64,000 nt of DNA from Turritopsis dohrnii (Eukaryota; Cnidaria; Hydrozoa; Anthoathecata; Oceaniidae): contig BQMF02000056.1 in NCBI GenBank assembly GCA_027922465.2, positions 558,001 to 622,000 on the forward strand, given 5' to 3'. The translations under genes were made by a program, and so were the position numbers. Every line of letters starts with the position of its first letter. The stretch's first letter is position 1. This document shows, piece by piece, positions 48,018 through 59,557 of the stretch. The notes below the pieces were generated by a model. That model was given only the letters and a program-made list of their open reading frames with translations. It made no database searches and had not been told where the DNA came from.

Positions 48018-49210
48018 CTACAGTTTTAAACATTTCTCGAAATCGTTGAAATACAGCAGAAATAGTGCAGGTCCCAAGATGGAGCCTTGTGGCACACCAC
48101 ATACTATAGGGTGTGGTTTCGACTGTTCATTGCCAATCTCACATATATGACAACGATCAAACAAATAATCTGCAAACCAATTTAATGACAATCCTTTACT
48201 GCCGTACTTTTCCATTTTGCTTGACAAAACAGAGTGGCTTAGAGTGTCGAAGGCCTTGGAGAGGTCTATGTATAAGGCTCCAGTTAATCTTCCCTTTTCC
48301 ATTTCTTGCCGTATTGTGTTGGTTAGAAATAACGTTGCAAGCTCTGTCGATCGTTTCTTTCTATATCCATACTGATGCTTTGATAAGATGTCATTTTCTT
48401 CCAGATATTTTAATAACTGAGAGTGTACAGCTCGCTCCATGACTTTCGATATGACGGGAAGTATAGATATGGGACGATAGTTTGACATTTCGTCCTTTTT
48501 TCCTCCCTTATGAAGGGGTAATATTTTAGCTTGTTTCCACTCTTTAGGTACACATGCAGTTCTTAAGGATAAGTTTATCAGAAAAGCTACAGGGGCAGCA
48601 ATCACTGTTGTGCCATCTTTTAATAACGCCGAAGGTATTTGATCACATCCGGTTGCTTTCTTACGTGGTAGCGATTTTAGCTGTTTTTCGACAAATACGG
48701 TAGTAACGTAACTAAAGTTGAAAACATTTTTAACAAACGGTCTTTGTTCGTTTGTGTAACCCCATACAAAGTTCTTTAGTGGGTAGGCAATAGATTTTAA
48801 TGTATTTGCACACGAAGAAAAATATCGACAGCTTTCCATAGGTTTTCCTCTGCGGTCGTACATTGGAATAAATCACACTGCTTGCGGCTAGCGGGAAACA
48901 CATTATTCAGTAACTGCCAAAATTTTGCTGGATTTTTGTAATTGTCTTCAAGAAGATCTTTATGATATCTACTTTTGGCATCTTTAACCATATTATTGCA
49001 GCGATTTTTCAATTGTTTGTATAATGTCCAGTCACCGGTAAGTTTTGATTTTCTGGCTTTCCGGAGTATTTTATCCCGTCTGTACATTCTTCTCAATTGT
49101 TTTTTTTCGAAATAACATTCACATAACATATAGTGTATATTCATGTTCTTAATTTGCTCGAGGGTTATCAACGAACCATCCTGTCTCTCTGTGTCAGAAC
49201 ATCCACACAT
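48018..49210 (-). pseudogene. reverse transcriptase fragment of a CR1/Jockey-type LINE
   Basis: The minus-strand frames 49210-48797 (linker: EKKQLRRMYRRDKILRKARK, NPAKFWQLLNNVFP) and 48863-48018 overlap with one frameshift. The second has RKKATGCDQIPSALLKDG, NYRPISILPVISKVMERAVH, HQYGYRKKRST, ALYIDLSKAFDTLSH (motif A Asp) and VCGVPQGSILGPALFLLYFN. It stops just before the YADD block, and the endonuclease domain is missing upstream, so both ends are truncated. Confidence 0.9.
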
Positions 49211-51135
49211 TTCGATCGCTAATTCTCGCTATACTCTTCGTCTCTTCGAGGAGGATGAAATATAGGGATACCTTAAGTTTATTTAACAGCCAAAAATGGT
49301 GAAACTTGCCCCTGGAAGACCAGAGGAAGTGAATAATAATTATAAAAATCTAAAGCTTCCAGCCCGATTTAAAGATTTTATGCACCAAAAAAGCATGGGT
49401 TCTAGTTTTTTGCGCAACTTAACATAATTTTCATCGGACGACTGGAATCGGCCCTGTTTCCAGACTATTCCTTTTCTTGTGACTATGGTCAAGATAAAAG
49501 CTACAGAAATAATTAAACATGACGAAGAGGAATTCAAAAAACAGGTTGGTATAATGACATCATATAGATATGAATTATTTTTACATTATTGGTTTTAATC
49601 ATATTTTATCCGCAATCAAATTGGTAGGAAATGGAAAAACACCTTGTAAAGAACACCTTGTAAATATGCTTATTACGGTAGCAGCGTAAGCGAATACCGT
49701 ATTAAAACACCCTTGGACTCCTTACTACTACCTACTACTACTCCGGCCGAAACGGCAGTTTTTAGCCTACGATTTACAGTCCCCACTAAAAACTCAATAT
49801 ACATTCTAATGAACGAACGCAGCCTTTTGAATTTTCGAAGGTTTTCAATCACATACATTTAAAATACGTTTTCTTTGATATTTTATCACTTAATTGATGA
49901 AGGAATGGATATTAATCAAATAGTTCTACATAAAACTGGAACTTTTAGTTACTTTTATGGTACTGAATCAATGAACTTTGGCACTTGAAAATAGATATGT
50001 TTTTCGTGTCAGTAAAGCACAGATCTGACTTATTACTTTCTACGTTTGTTAGCTATCTGTTCTGTCTTTGAACATCAAGGTTTTCAAAATTCGAGTTAAA
50101 AAAGGCAGTTATCTGTTTGAATTCATTTTCGGTTTCAAAAAATTATAATTCAAAACATACATTTTTTTTCGAAGAAACGCGTTTTTTTTTCTACATAAGC
50201 TCTTATAAAAAAAACGTACGTTATAAACAGCTCATGCATGTATAATTCTTTTGTCTTCTAATAAATTAAATTGCTGGTGTGTTGCGATTAGACCCTATTT
50301 ACACGAGTTAGTAATTTTAAACATTATAATATCGTTTATGCCTGTTTTCCACCAGTAAGATATCTCAAGAAATAACGTTTACAGAACGTTGAAGAACTTT
50401 AAGTAAAATTTCAAATTTAAAAGTATTCTTGTGGCAAGTACTTTTGCTGCTACCGTTTTGCGCCATCTGGCTCTTGTTTATATTTGAGATCATAGAAATA
50501 TAAAAAGAGAAAGAATCGCAACACTTTTAGATCTTTTGAAATAACCGCGTCCTTTTCGCAGGTATCGTAATTGTTTCACTGATATAATTTGCATATTTAA
50601 TGAAGTTTCGATTGTTTCATACTAACAGTAAGAAGAGTTTCTCATTGGTTATTTGAAATTTTGAAATTTCAATTTTAGAATGAATTAAACAAAATATGCA
50701 TAAAATTCAAAACATAGTTGGACGATCTTTTGTCCTTAAGACCGAACATTACGATATTATAAACGAACTTTATGTGCCACATAAACCCGTATATCTAGTG
50801 AAAGCCATCGTCCTGATCAAAGAAATTCAGCACACTGTAAGATAAATGATCATTGAACTCACATTTAATCAGGATTCAGTGAAGCTAAAGTGGTTATTAA
50901 AATAACTGTTGTAGAAGTTGCATGTTGTGTTTTCATTATAAAAATGGTGTCTGGCATGTTTCTCTTCTTTTTTATCTACTGAGTAAGTTTAAATCAATGT
51001 TTAATGGTGGAAAACCATAAATAAATTGGCAGCAAAAACCTCTGATTTCTCGTTACTTGTCGGTAAAATTCTCGTGTGATTAATTATGCTTTTTTGCGCG
51101 CCAAAAAGACTTGTACCGAGGACGCGGTTCTAACC
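49211..51135. other. AT-rich intergenic stretch
   Basis: No gene is supported. A 20-codon run from 49488 (MVKIKATEIIKHDEEEFKKQ, then GT) looks like a possible first exon, but no matching downstream exon was found. CTACTACTACT repeats lie at 49727-49743. Confidence 0.4.
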
Positions 51136-51477
51136 GATTATTATTTTTATTATTATTATTATTTGGTATTGTTTTACGTGGCTGGCCACACTCAGTTGCT
51201 ATTGCATCTGCCTTCCAGGTTGGGGCACGGCTTAGGTTGGAGGGTCAGAAGTATTTGACACTCACATGACTGACACGAACCCAGTCAAGGGTCTGTGCTC
51301 TCCTGGATGACCTCTTGCAACACCCGATATATCATCTACCCAATTTCCCTCACATGGCATGGGTCAACCCGGCGCTATGGTACATTCACTTACGCATAGT
51401 GAATCGCCGTCAAGGGGAATTGAACCCCGATCTCTCGCATGAATTCCGAGAGTGATAACCACTATACTACGGCGCCA
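51136..51477 (-). mobile_element. tRNA-derived SINE, second family, complete
   Basis: On the minus strand the head reads TGGCGCCGTAGTATAGTGGT with A-box TAGTATAGTGG and B-box GGTTCAATTCC, like a genuine tRNA 5' region. The body contains CAGTTGCTATTGCATCTGCC and the 3' tail is an AAT/ATA repeat (51136-51163). A truncated relative is in the IFT70 intron at 6396-6566. Confidence 0.85.
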
Positions 51478-51591
51478 TAGTTAGAAAAGAACATAGAAAA
51501 TTGAATAGAGCAGCTGAATGTTGTGATTCTTTCTCTTTTAGTATTTCTATGTTGAGATTAAATTTTTTTCCATTAGTTTCCATGAATTTTA

Positions 51592-52347
51592 GAGCCTGAT
51601 TATATGAGGCGGGTTGACCCGGTTCTGTCCCGCCATGCCGGGTTGGGACTGATAACTGTTTTTATATTATATGACAAAATTCAACCCGATACGGTCCCGG
51701 GTCAACACCGGGTTGACAAAACGAAAGCGCGAAATTTTAAAAAAATGGCAGATGCAAAGCGTAAAAAAATGCTTTTGGAATTGATATTTTCAAATATTAT
51801 GATATTTACTGGACTGTTATTTCAAATGGATGGTATCCTGTCCTGGTACATGCTTCATAGGAAGCAATTGATTCAAAATATTTCGACTTACGTGGCTTTA
51901 CGTCATAGCAGAAGAAACATCCGAAAAAAAACGATCTGCTTGGTATAAAGAAGGAAGAACTGAACAATGGTGGATAAACAGGTACTACATTTATAACGAT
52001 GATTTCCACTGGAAAAAAATTTTCGCATCACTCCACTTGAATTTTTCATCCGCCATGTTTATCATTCGATAATGTTTTGGTGGTACTGCGCATGCACTGT
52101 TACAAAAATTATATTTTCCAACCCGGCCTTCCGGGTTGGAGATATTACATGAGGCGAGCCAACCCGCCAAATCAACCCAACCCGGGTTGGAAAAACGAGC
52201 CAACCCGCCTTGCCGGGTTGACTCGCCTCATATAATATGGAATATAATTTCTGCATGAATTTGCCAAAATGCCGAGCTAGCTGATTCTCTTCTACCGAGC
52301 TGCAGCCGGGTTACAAACGGGTCAACCCGCCTTATATAATCAGGCTC
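51592..52347. mobile_element. PIF/Harbinger-type element with TTA duplication
   Basis: The ends GAGCCTGATTATATGAGGCG and (inverted) GAGCCTGATTATATAAGGCG continue as 29-bp inverted repeats with one mismatch. TTA at 51589-51591 and 52348-52350 is the target duplication. Extra inner copies of the end motif (GACTCGCCTCATATAATAT near 52220) are present. An open frame (51604-51948) includes MADAKRKKMLLELIFSN; it is too short to be a transposase and may be a vestige of the second Harbinger protein. Confidence 0.88.
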
Positions 52348-52739
52348 TTAATCATAATTTTGTGCACAGATACCATTTTTTGTAGAGTTTGAGAAAATTG
52401 ATGGATCACTGGTCGCTTGAGTTCCAAGATAATCCTATGCATATACTTTGTTAAAAAATCTTTTTGTGTACTGTCATTCAATATAACAACAATAACGTGA
52501 TGAATAAATATCTGTCATCTTTCTTTTTAATGCCAACGGAATTCATATTGAGATCGAGTTCTTAATTTCCTGAACGTTGTCACATGTAGAAAGTATAGGA
52601 ATATGTGTTGCTCACTTTTTGCGGTCTCGTTGCTTTTCAAATGTTGCCTAGTGTCTAAACTCTTACATTTGTTGTGATAATCCGGATCTATAGAAAATTA
52701 ATAAAACTTTTTAATGTAAGAATTATTCTTAATCATTTG

Positions 52740-53443
52740 TGATTATTGACGGCAATTAGTGAGTCAAGTGGTCACGTAATGCGTGAATAAATGAAAAGCA
52801 TAATTGCATTCACTAGATAAAAGAAGATCATCAAGCAAAATTTTTAGAATCGTTTATGAGTTATATCAGGCTGCGAATATAGTGTCAACAGCAACTAGGG
52901 ATACATGGATCGTTTAAAATATTAGCCAAAATTTGATCTGGTAAGTTACTTAAACAATTTTCTTTCCAAAGGAAAAGAAATAAAGTGAATAGACAGAACA
53001 TTGTAGTAAAAATATCAATAATCATTTATCGGGAACTACAAAGATGCAAATATACACTGGAGATGGTGCAGGAGGACCAGCATAAAAATTAACAACTGAC
53101 AGCCACAGATCTATTTATCAGGTCCAACTCTTTGAGCGAATAGCTAAACGTCACCGGAGGTCAAAGAAAACTTTTTAGATTCAAGAATAATCCTGACAAA
53201 CTTAATTTGAGAGACTGTTAAAGCATAATTGAATGAATTCATATACTAATCACAGTTTTCCAACAACATTACCTTTACTTTACACGTCTCGAGGTTTTCC
53301 CTTTGCAGAATTTCCTATAAATGCGTTGGAAACATCTTCATTTACGTCATTAAATTTCACTTTTATCTTTTTTGTAGATGAAAGGAGAATTCAAGTGATT
53401 AATTTACTTCGGCTGTTAGTGCGCATGTAATAGTCATAAGAAA
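52740..53443 (+). promoter_or_regulatory. 5' flank, leader exon and intron of copy B
   Basis: 52740-52960 contains the probable non-coding first exon ending GATCTG with donor GTAAGTTAC at 52941. Acceptor candidates are TTTTTTGTAG (53377) and CATGTAATAG (53430). If the first is used, a short upstream open frame (MKGEFK) precedes the main start. Homologous flanks lie at 36.5 kb and 43.4-45.1 kb. Confidence 0.5.
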
Positions 53444-54437
53444 ATGAAGACGAAACGACAAAAACTTCTGTTAGCAATAATCGTTTTTATAGTTTTTCAT
53501 TGGTTTAGTCAAAAAACGTTCACATCAATTAATCAGACGCTTTCTGAAGAGTTTCAGTTGCGGAGACAAAATCAGGAATTCATTTTTCAGTTAAATGGTT
53601 TTAATATAACAGTTGTTCCAATTATAAGAAGAGGACAAAATCACGCATCTACCCAACAGTCATGCCCAAACATGGTAAATACCCCAAAAGACCAATTCAT
53701 CATTGTTACCAACTGCGTTTACGTTAAACATGAAAAATATGTTAAACATTACGAGCTTGAAAATAATACACTAACACTTGAACTTCGATGGTTGGAAATG
53801 ATGAGTACACTTCAAGCCAATCTAAACCATTCCTTAGTCAAGAAACTTGTTGTGTTTATTGAACATAAAGAAGCTGAGGAGTCACTACAAAGGTACGACT
53901 TCAAAAATAGTGATAAATTAGTTCTATACTATACAGGAAGGGAAGTGGAAATGCCGCATTTGTTTGACTATGGTACTGAATGCTTTAAAAATGAAGTGAT
54001 TGCAGTCACTAATTTTGACATTAAGTTTACCAGTGGCTGGGACAAACTGAATTACCAATATTTGAAGGACAACAGATTGATGTATGCTTTAACAAGGCAT
54101 TCTTCTACGTCTAAATGCAAGGGTACAGTTGGACGTGGTACTTGCGATGAAGGTGATAAGTATGGATTTTCCCACGACACTTACGTGTTCCACGTTAAAG
54201 AACACTTTGGTTACGACAAATTTCCTGAACTACATAAAAAAATGTTTAACTCCAATGGCATAGAAGATATAATAATGGGAACTTTTAGACATAAGTTGAA
54301 CAGTTACAAATCCTTGTAAAGTATTGTTTGTCCATCACGAACATTGTATCAGCAGCGTTCGAAACACAAAGGTGAGACCGAGAATAAATGATAAAGATCA
54401 TAGAGAAAAAGCGCTCTTTTCACAAACAGTTTATTAA
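53444..54437 (+). pseudogene. glycosyltransferase-like type II membrane protein, copy B (5-bp deletion)
   Basis: Same family as copy A. Anchor LLLAIIVFIVFHW, then a stem and QEFIFQLNGFNITVVP, TLELRWLEMMSTLQANLNHS, EHKEAEESLQRYD, VIAVTNFDIKF, RLMYALTRHSS and FSHDTYVFHVKEHFGYDKF. After FRHKLN a 5-bp deletion relative to copy A (near 54301) shifts to a stop at 54319, removing about 45 residues (NPCKVLFVHHEHC...). The lost frame remains readable to 54437, and with 5 bp restored the length would be 333 codons including stop. The first 55 residues are poorly conserved with copy A, whereas the rest is nearly identical. A product of 291 residues could still be made. Confidence 0.72.
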
Positions 54438-54589
54438 CTGAGTAATAACTATGCACCTTGGGTCAATAGTATCAACGACACCTTCTTAATCAGATCATGT
54501 AATTACTTAGCAAAATGCCTTCATGCACGTTGAATGTTATTTGTAAAATGTGCTAAAATTTGTAACCTTCGGCTACTGTATTTCCTCTT

Positions 54590-54680
54590 TTAAGCCCCTC
54601 TTTCATTTAAGTACTCCGTCTAATAAGCGCGCTATAAATTCAAAATCAATTTAATAAGCGCCCCTAGGCTGTTTCGTACG
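54590..54680. repeat. degenerate 'TAAGCGCCCC' MITE copy
   Basis: CTAATAAGCGCGC and TTTAATAAGCGCCCCT match the element at 61820-62303. Confidence 0.5.
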
Positions 54681-54689
54681 CGAAATTAA

Positions 54690-56100
54690 GATAAAGAGGA
54701 GCGCGTATGATTTTTACGAAGCTGCCATGAAACATGGTGCACGCAGAAATCATGATCTAGTCCATTTGAATATCTGAATGTAGCTAGATCTTTTTAATCA
54801 AGGACTCTCTGGATATGAAAAAAGTGTATTTCGTCGTTTCTAGTCTTTGGGATACATAATATGCACAAAAGTTTCCCTGGGTTATTAGAGAATTTTACTT
54901 GAAAAGCTTATAAAGTTTTATTATGGTTCTCCATAGCAACCCCCTTGGAGATAGTCTTTGTACGAAATAAGTATGACCTGGAGCTTTTTAGGCATCAAAT
55001 ATTATGTTATGGAGTTAATAGTTATTAATAGATGCATCAACACTATAAATAGATTTGTGGTTGTAGCCATTTTTTTCTGTTTGGCAAATACATCTTTATG
55101 CTTCCGAAGACGTGTGAAAGCACGTTTTTCTGGATAACAATTTAATACACACGTAATTTTTTTTAGTAATAATACATACATCACATGGTCAAAAATAGTA
55201 CCCACCCAGTGAATCAATTTTTTCAACTGACAGTGCCCTGCTGAGTTAAAAATGTTGTGACATCTGCTAAATTTCATGGAGAGTGTTTCAAATAACTTCA
55301 TCCTTTTATTTGTTATGCAATTGGATGTTGTTGGTATGCTGTTTCACAACATTAGGATTACTGTTGCATAAAACTTTAGTGTTCTCTCCCTGAAAAATTT
55401 TTAAAATGAAAATGCTACTGTGTTATGACTAATACGAATTCCAAGACAAATTTTCCTGAAGTGTTGATATGCTTAAATCTGAATACCTAATTTAATTTAA
55501 GTCACATGAAGTGATGAAGCACACACACCATTGTTTTCTTGCATGTCTATCTTAAGGCCAGGAGATTCTTTTTCCTCTTATCTTATTTGTTTCAATAGAT
55601 GGCTAATTTCTGGCTGATGATAACTGATGATTCGTGTTGAAGTATTTCAAGATGATTTTCCAACTCTTGAATATCTATGTTAACCTATTGTTTACGTTTC
55701 CATAGTTCGATCATAACAAATGTCATAAGAGGAAATTTCCTGTGCAAGAATTTCAGCTAGATCGATGTCTAAATTCATTGCAAATTGATTCAATCATGTT
55801 GAACATTTTTGAAAAAACAGCTCTTTTGATAGCCTTCTGCTTAAATCGAAATCTTCGACGATTCACGAGTGTAATTTGGAACTCATGACTAATCATTTTA
55901 TGGATGTGAACTAGAGATCCTTCAGAGTACATTCTTCGAGAGAATCCATATCATCTATGCTCAGGCCTTACTTTTTCCCTTACCAAGAGAGAAATTCAAA
56001 CTCCTTTTTATACTCGTGCGGTTTGGCCTAGAATTGTCTATGTAGCCAGGTCAAGGACAGCAACTGTTTAAAAATTTTTTGATAATGTTAATATTGTCGT
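54690..56100. other. intergenic, no gene recognised
   Basis: Short open frames without motifs only. Confidence 0.45.
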
Positions 56101-56101
56101 A

Positions 56102-56870
56102 CAGTGAAACCTCCTTAAATCGGACACTTACGGGACTAGAGATCTTGTCCGCTTTAAAGGTGTCTGCCTTAGAGAGGTTTCGCTTATTTTGGATAGGAAG
56201 TCGGAAGAACTTCTACTCCTTAGTCGGGAGCCCATTAGCATGCCCATATTACCCTTTGCTATTGCCCAGTTGGGCAAAGAAACATTCATAAAAGGAAATT
56301 TGACCTGAAAATAAACAGTAAAAAGATACTTATGTGTGACAAAAGAAAAGAATTGCTGTATTAAACGATAGTAGCGTTGTGGCGTGGGGTACATTCCTTG
56401 ATTATCAAAGCATATCCCTATGTTTTTGAAATTGCCAGGCTCATACATGGAAGCAGACGTGACTGGAAAGTACGTTAACTGGAGAGTTGGTTGAGGGTTA
56501 CAGCTACCTTATATACTTCAGGTTAGTGGTCAAGAAAGGACTGTCACTTGGCAAATAAGTAAAATAAACTTTATAATGAAAGAATAAGAAAACAATGTAA
56601 ACAGATAAACAAGAAAAGAAATAAGATACTGAATTTTCATATTCTTGTCGAAATGTTTCGGTGTCCGCTTTGTAGAGGTAAACTGTAGGGGAAATTGTCG
56701 TGTGGGACCTGTAAAATATGTCCACTTTAAAAAGGTGTCCACTTTAGACTGTCCGCTTTGAGGAGGTTTTTTTATAAGAGCTTATTAAGGATTCGTCCGG
56801 GACAAAATTGTTTGTCCGTCTAAAGGAGGCGTCCGCTTTAGAGGATGTCTGCTTTAAGGAGGATTGACTG
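56102..56870. mobile_element. pogo/Tigger-like MITE, TA duplication
   Basis: The ends CAGTGAAACCTCCTTAAATC and (inverted) CAGTCAATCCTCCTTAAAGC are flanked by TA (56100-56101 and 56871-56872). Inner copies of the TCCGCTTTGAGGAGG-type block occur at 56140, 56650 and 56750. No transposase. Confidence 0.85.
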
Positions 56871-57404
56871 TAATTATACTGGAGATGAACTAACGGTCGA
56901 AAACGATAATTCGTCGGGCAATACAAATGCAGGCAAAAGAGTCTGTCGCATCCTACTGTTCAGTCAAGGTAATTGAATTTGGCAGTAAACATCAAGAGGA
57001 ATTAACATACTCAAAGTGTTGTGACATGTTTCTTTCTCCTCTCAGTGCACTCACTGTGGTACGAATCAATGTAAACGAAATCTTTCGATGAAACCATGCT
57101 ATCGTTCTACCTTTTGTTGTTAGTGTTTATTTCGTAATCATTTCTGCCAGTTTGCTCATAAAAATCAAGGGTTTTCGAGCCATGCCTGCAGTTACGTTGA
57201 AGATGGAGAGAGTAAACGTTCCATGATCAAACTTCATGATACTTTGATTGTACTTCCTTTTCTTCTCTTTTTACTTTCTCCATCTTTGTCTCCTTATGAG
57301 TCGACTTGTGTTATTGTACCTGTAATTTTAATGTTATCACTTACCTTGTATTTACCTCCATTTACTGCAATAGGTAACAAGACCAATACTTTATCTATTG
57401 TAGC

Positions 57405-57755
57405 ATGTTCAATACACAGCTGCAAGCTATTGAGGACAGACATTCTACAAAATATTCCAGTTTATCACACGAAATCTTCCAAAACATGCAAATGATCCAG
57501 ATTGTGATACCGCCTCTCAAACGAGATTCCACACGGCAGAAAAAAGCAACACGTCTTGCTGGGGGAGAAACGTTTTCTGGATGGCAAGGGAATTTGTCCC
57601 CAGAGATGTACATTTTGTTGACGTACACTCCCTCGACAAGGATCGTGTTCATATTGATGCATGCAAAACATCAATTACTTAATTACTGGTGCTACCACTT
57701 CTCAAATCCTTTTACAGTAAGTTTTTTGTTCTCAAAAATTTCAGTTTACATATAG
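57405..57755 (+). CDS. open frame of uncertain status
   Basis: MFNTQLQAIEDRHSTKYSS starts just after an acceptor-like CTATTGTAG and continues with IPPLKRDSTRQKKATRLAGG and FSGWQGNLSPEMY; a GTAAGTT donor lies at 57717. Composition is protein-like until that donor and hydrophobic after it. No family was recognised and no partner exon is secure. Confidence 0.25.
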   Translation: MFNTQLQAIEDRHSTKYSSLSHEIFQNMQMIQIVIPPLKRDSTRQKKATRLAGGETFSGWQGNLSPEMYILLTYTPSTRIVFILMHAKHQLLNYWCYHFSNPFTVSFLFSKISVYI

Positions 57756-59460
57756 TGGAGTGCTTCTACAGGGCAAGAATATATATAATAGAATAACATA
57801 ATTCAGCAAAATTATTTTCATTGTTGTAAGGTATACATGTTTTCCATTAAAGCATGCAAGCTATTATATTATCTTTGAAAATACGCCATGTTTTGGGGCA
57901 AAAAGAAAACATTATTTAAAAAACATGGAAAAGAATCTTATTATACTAACCTTTTATTATACTAACCACGAAGAGGCGAGAGACACTTTTTTTTACGAAT
58001 ATTATATGGGGAAACCTCGGCACTGATCGTTTTCATTGGCTGATAAAAGATAATTCTTAGAATGCGCTGTTTTGATTGGTTGACGAATTCCAAAATGTTC
58101 CTTCGTTTTAATAACAGTTTCACACTTTAGGTTGTTATTTTGACGAAGAAACAGGTTTTAACGAAGGTTCTATTTTAGAGTAATAAAAAAGCAGGTAGCA
58201 CATGCGAAAGTAAATGTATTGGTGTATTACATTTATGTATGTATTTAAAGTACATAGAAATAGATCGTAAGATATAATTCTTTAAAGTCACTTTGGTTGC
58301 ATGTTTCTCGTGTTTACAAACTTGTAAGGATTTGATGAAAACCGGGGGTGATAGATTTTGCAACTGCGAAGGTAATTAACATTTAATATAATTGGGAATA
58401 CGTTAGATATAATGACTACGTGAGCATTTAACTTTGTATGTTATTCCATTCATTGTCTCAATACGGTGTACTATAAAAGTATCTCTTTGGGATTAATATA
58501 AAAATTCATGACTTTTGCACGGGAAGTTTAATTGTGTAATTATTCTGTTGAATAGAGCCGTTTAGTGGAAAGATCATTGCTTACCCCCGGAAAATTAATG
58601 AAATCATAACAGAGTGAGTGTATTAAAATATGAGACCTAAGTGACTTTAAAGGAATATCTCTTGCGATCTATTTTACTTTTTTGAAACATTATTTCGCCT
58701 TTTGAACGATCAAAGACTGAAGTTTGTCTCACAAAAAATTGAGCTGTTTGGCTCTTTTCTATAAAAAGCTCGTTTTTTTTTCATCTTCGTTTTTCTTTTT
58801 CCATTTTCATAAATCTTCCAAATTTTTTATATCATGAAAAAGTTCTTTTTAAGCTTGACACAGCGCAAAAATAATTTTTGAAATATCTCATAACCTTCAA
58901 ATTTGCCAAGCATTTATAAAAACTGTGCAAGTTCATTTGAAACGTACTTTAAATGTTTGTTTACAATGGAAATCAAATTAAAATGATTTTATGTGGAAAA
59001 TGAAAAACAAATAACGAGTGGAGAACAATAAACGAGTTTAATTTGTTTTGGTAACGCGCTGCTTGTTAGTAAAGAGGATGTTATTTATTGAATTACGGAT
59101 CAATTGAAAATGGTTCCGCAGTTTTCATTTCTCACATAATTGTGGAAATGGGGAAGGCGTCTGGCATCTCATCTCAAGCATGTCTGCCTCTTTTATTACA
59201 ATTTTCCTATGCAATTAATTTGACGTAGCAAATTGACGTTCTGTGTCTGTCTGCCAGTCACAGCTATGTCTTCTGTTGTTTGCTTCAATATGGTTGTAAT
59301 ATGGATTATAGCTGTTCATCACTGCTATGTATGCATTGAAATGTTTTTCTTATAAACCAGAAAATAAAAAGTTTATATAAACCATAAGAAAAATGAAACT
59401 CATGGCTAAATTATGCTGTTGAGAATGTTAGTAAAGTAATGAATGGATTTTGTATTTCAG
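57756..59460. other. AT-rich region, no gene recognised
   Basis: Nothing supported on either strand. Confidence 0.45.
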
Positions 59461-59557
59461 AAATTACTATCCAATGCACGTTGACGATCATGATGACGAT
59501 GACGATGATGACGACGACGACGATGATGATGCTTTCTTTAGTTCAATTTTAAGTTAG
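59461..59557 (+). CDS. possible terminal exon with poly-Asp tail
   Basis: After a good acceptor (TTTTGTATTTCAG) the frame reads NYYPMHVDDH, a run of Asp from GAT/GAC repeats, then AFFSSILS and TAG. The GAC/GAT run could equally be a simple microsatellite in non-coding DNA. No upstream exon of matching phase was identified. Confidence 0.2.

Noticed and set aside
49488..49547. Possible first exon of a ribosomal protein L35-like gene (MVKIKATEII...)
   Set aside because: Only ~20 codons; the rest of the conserved L35 sequence was not found downstream, so the resemblance is probably chance.
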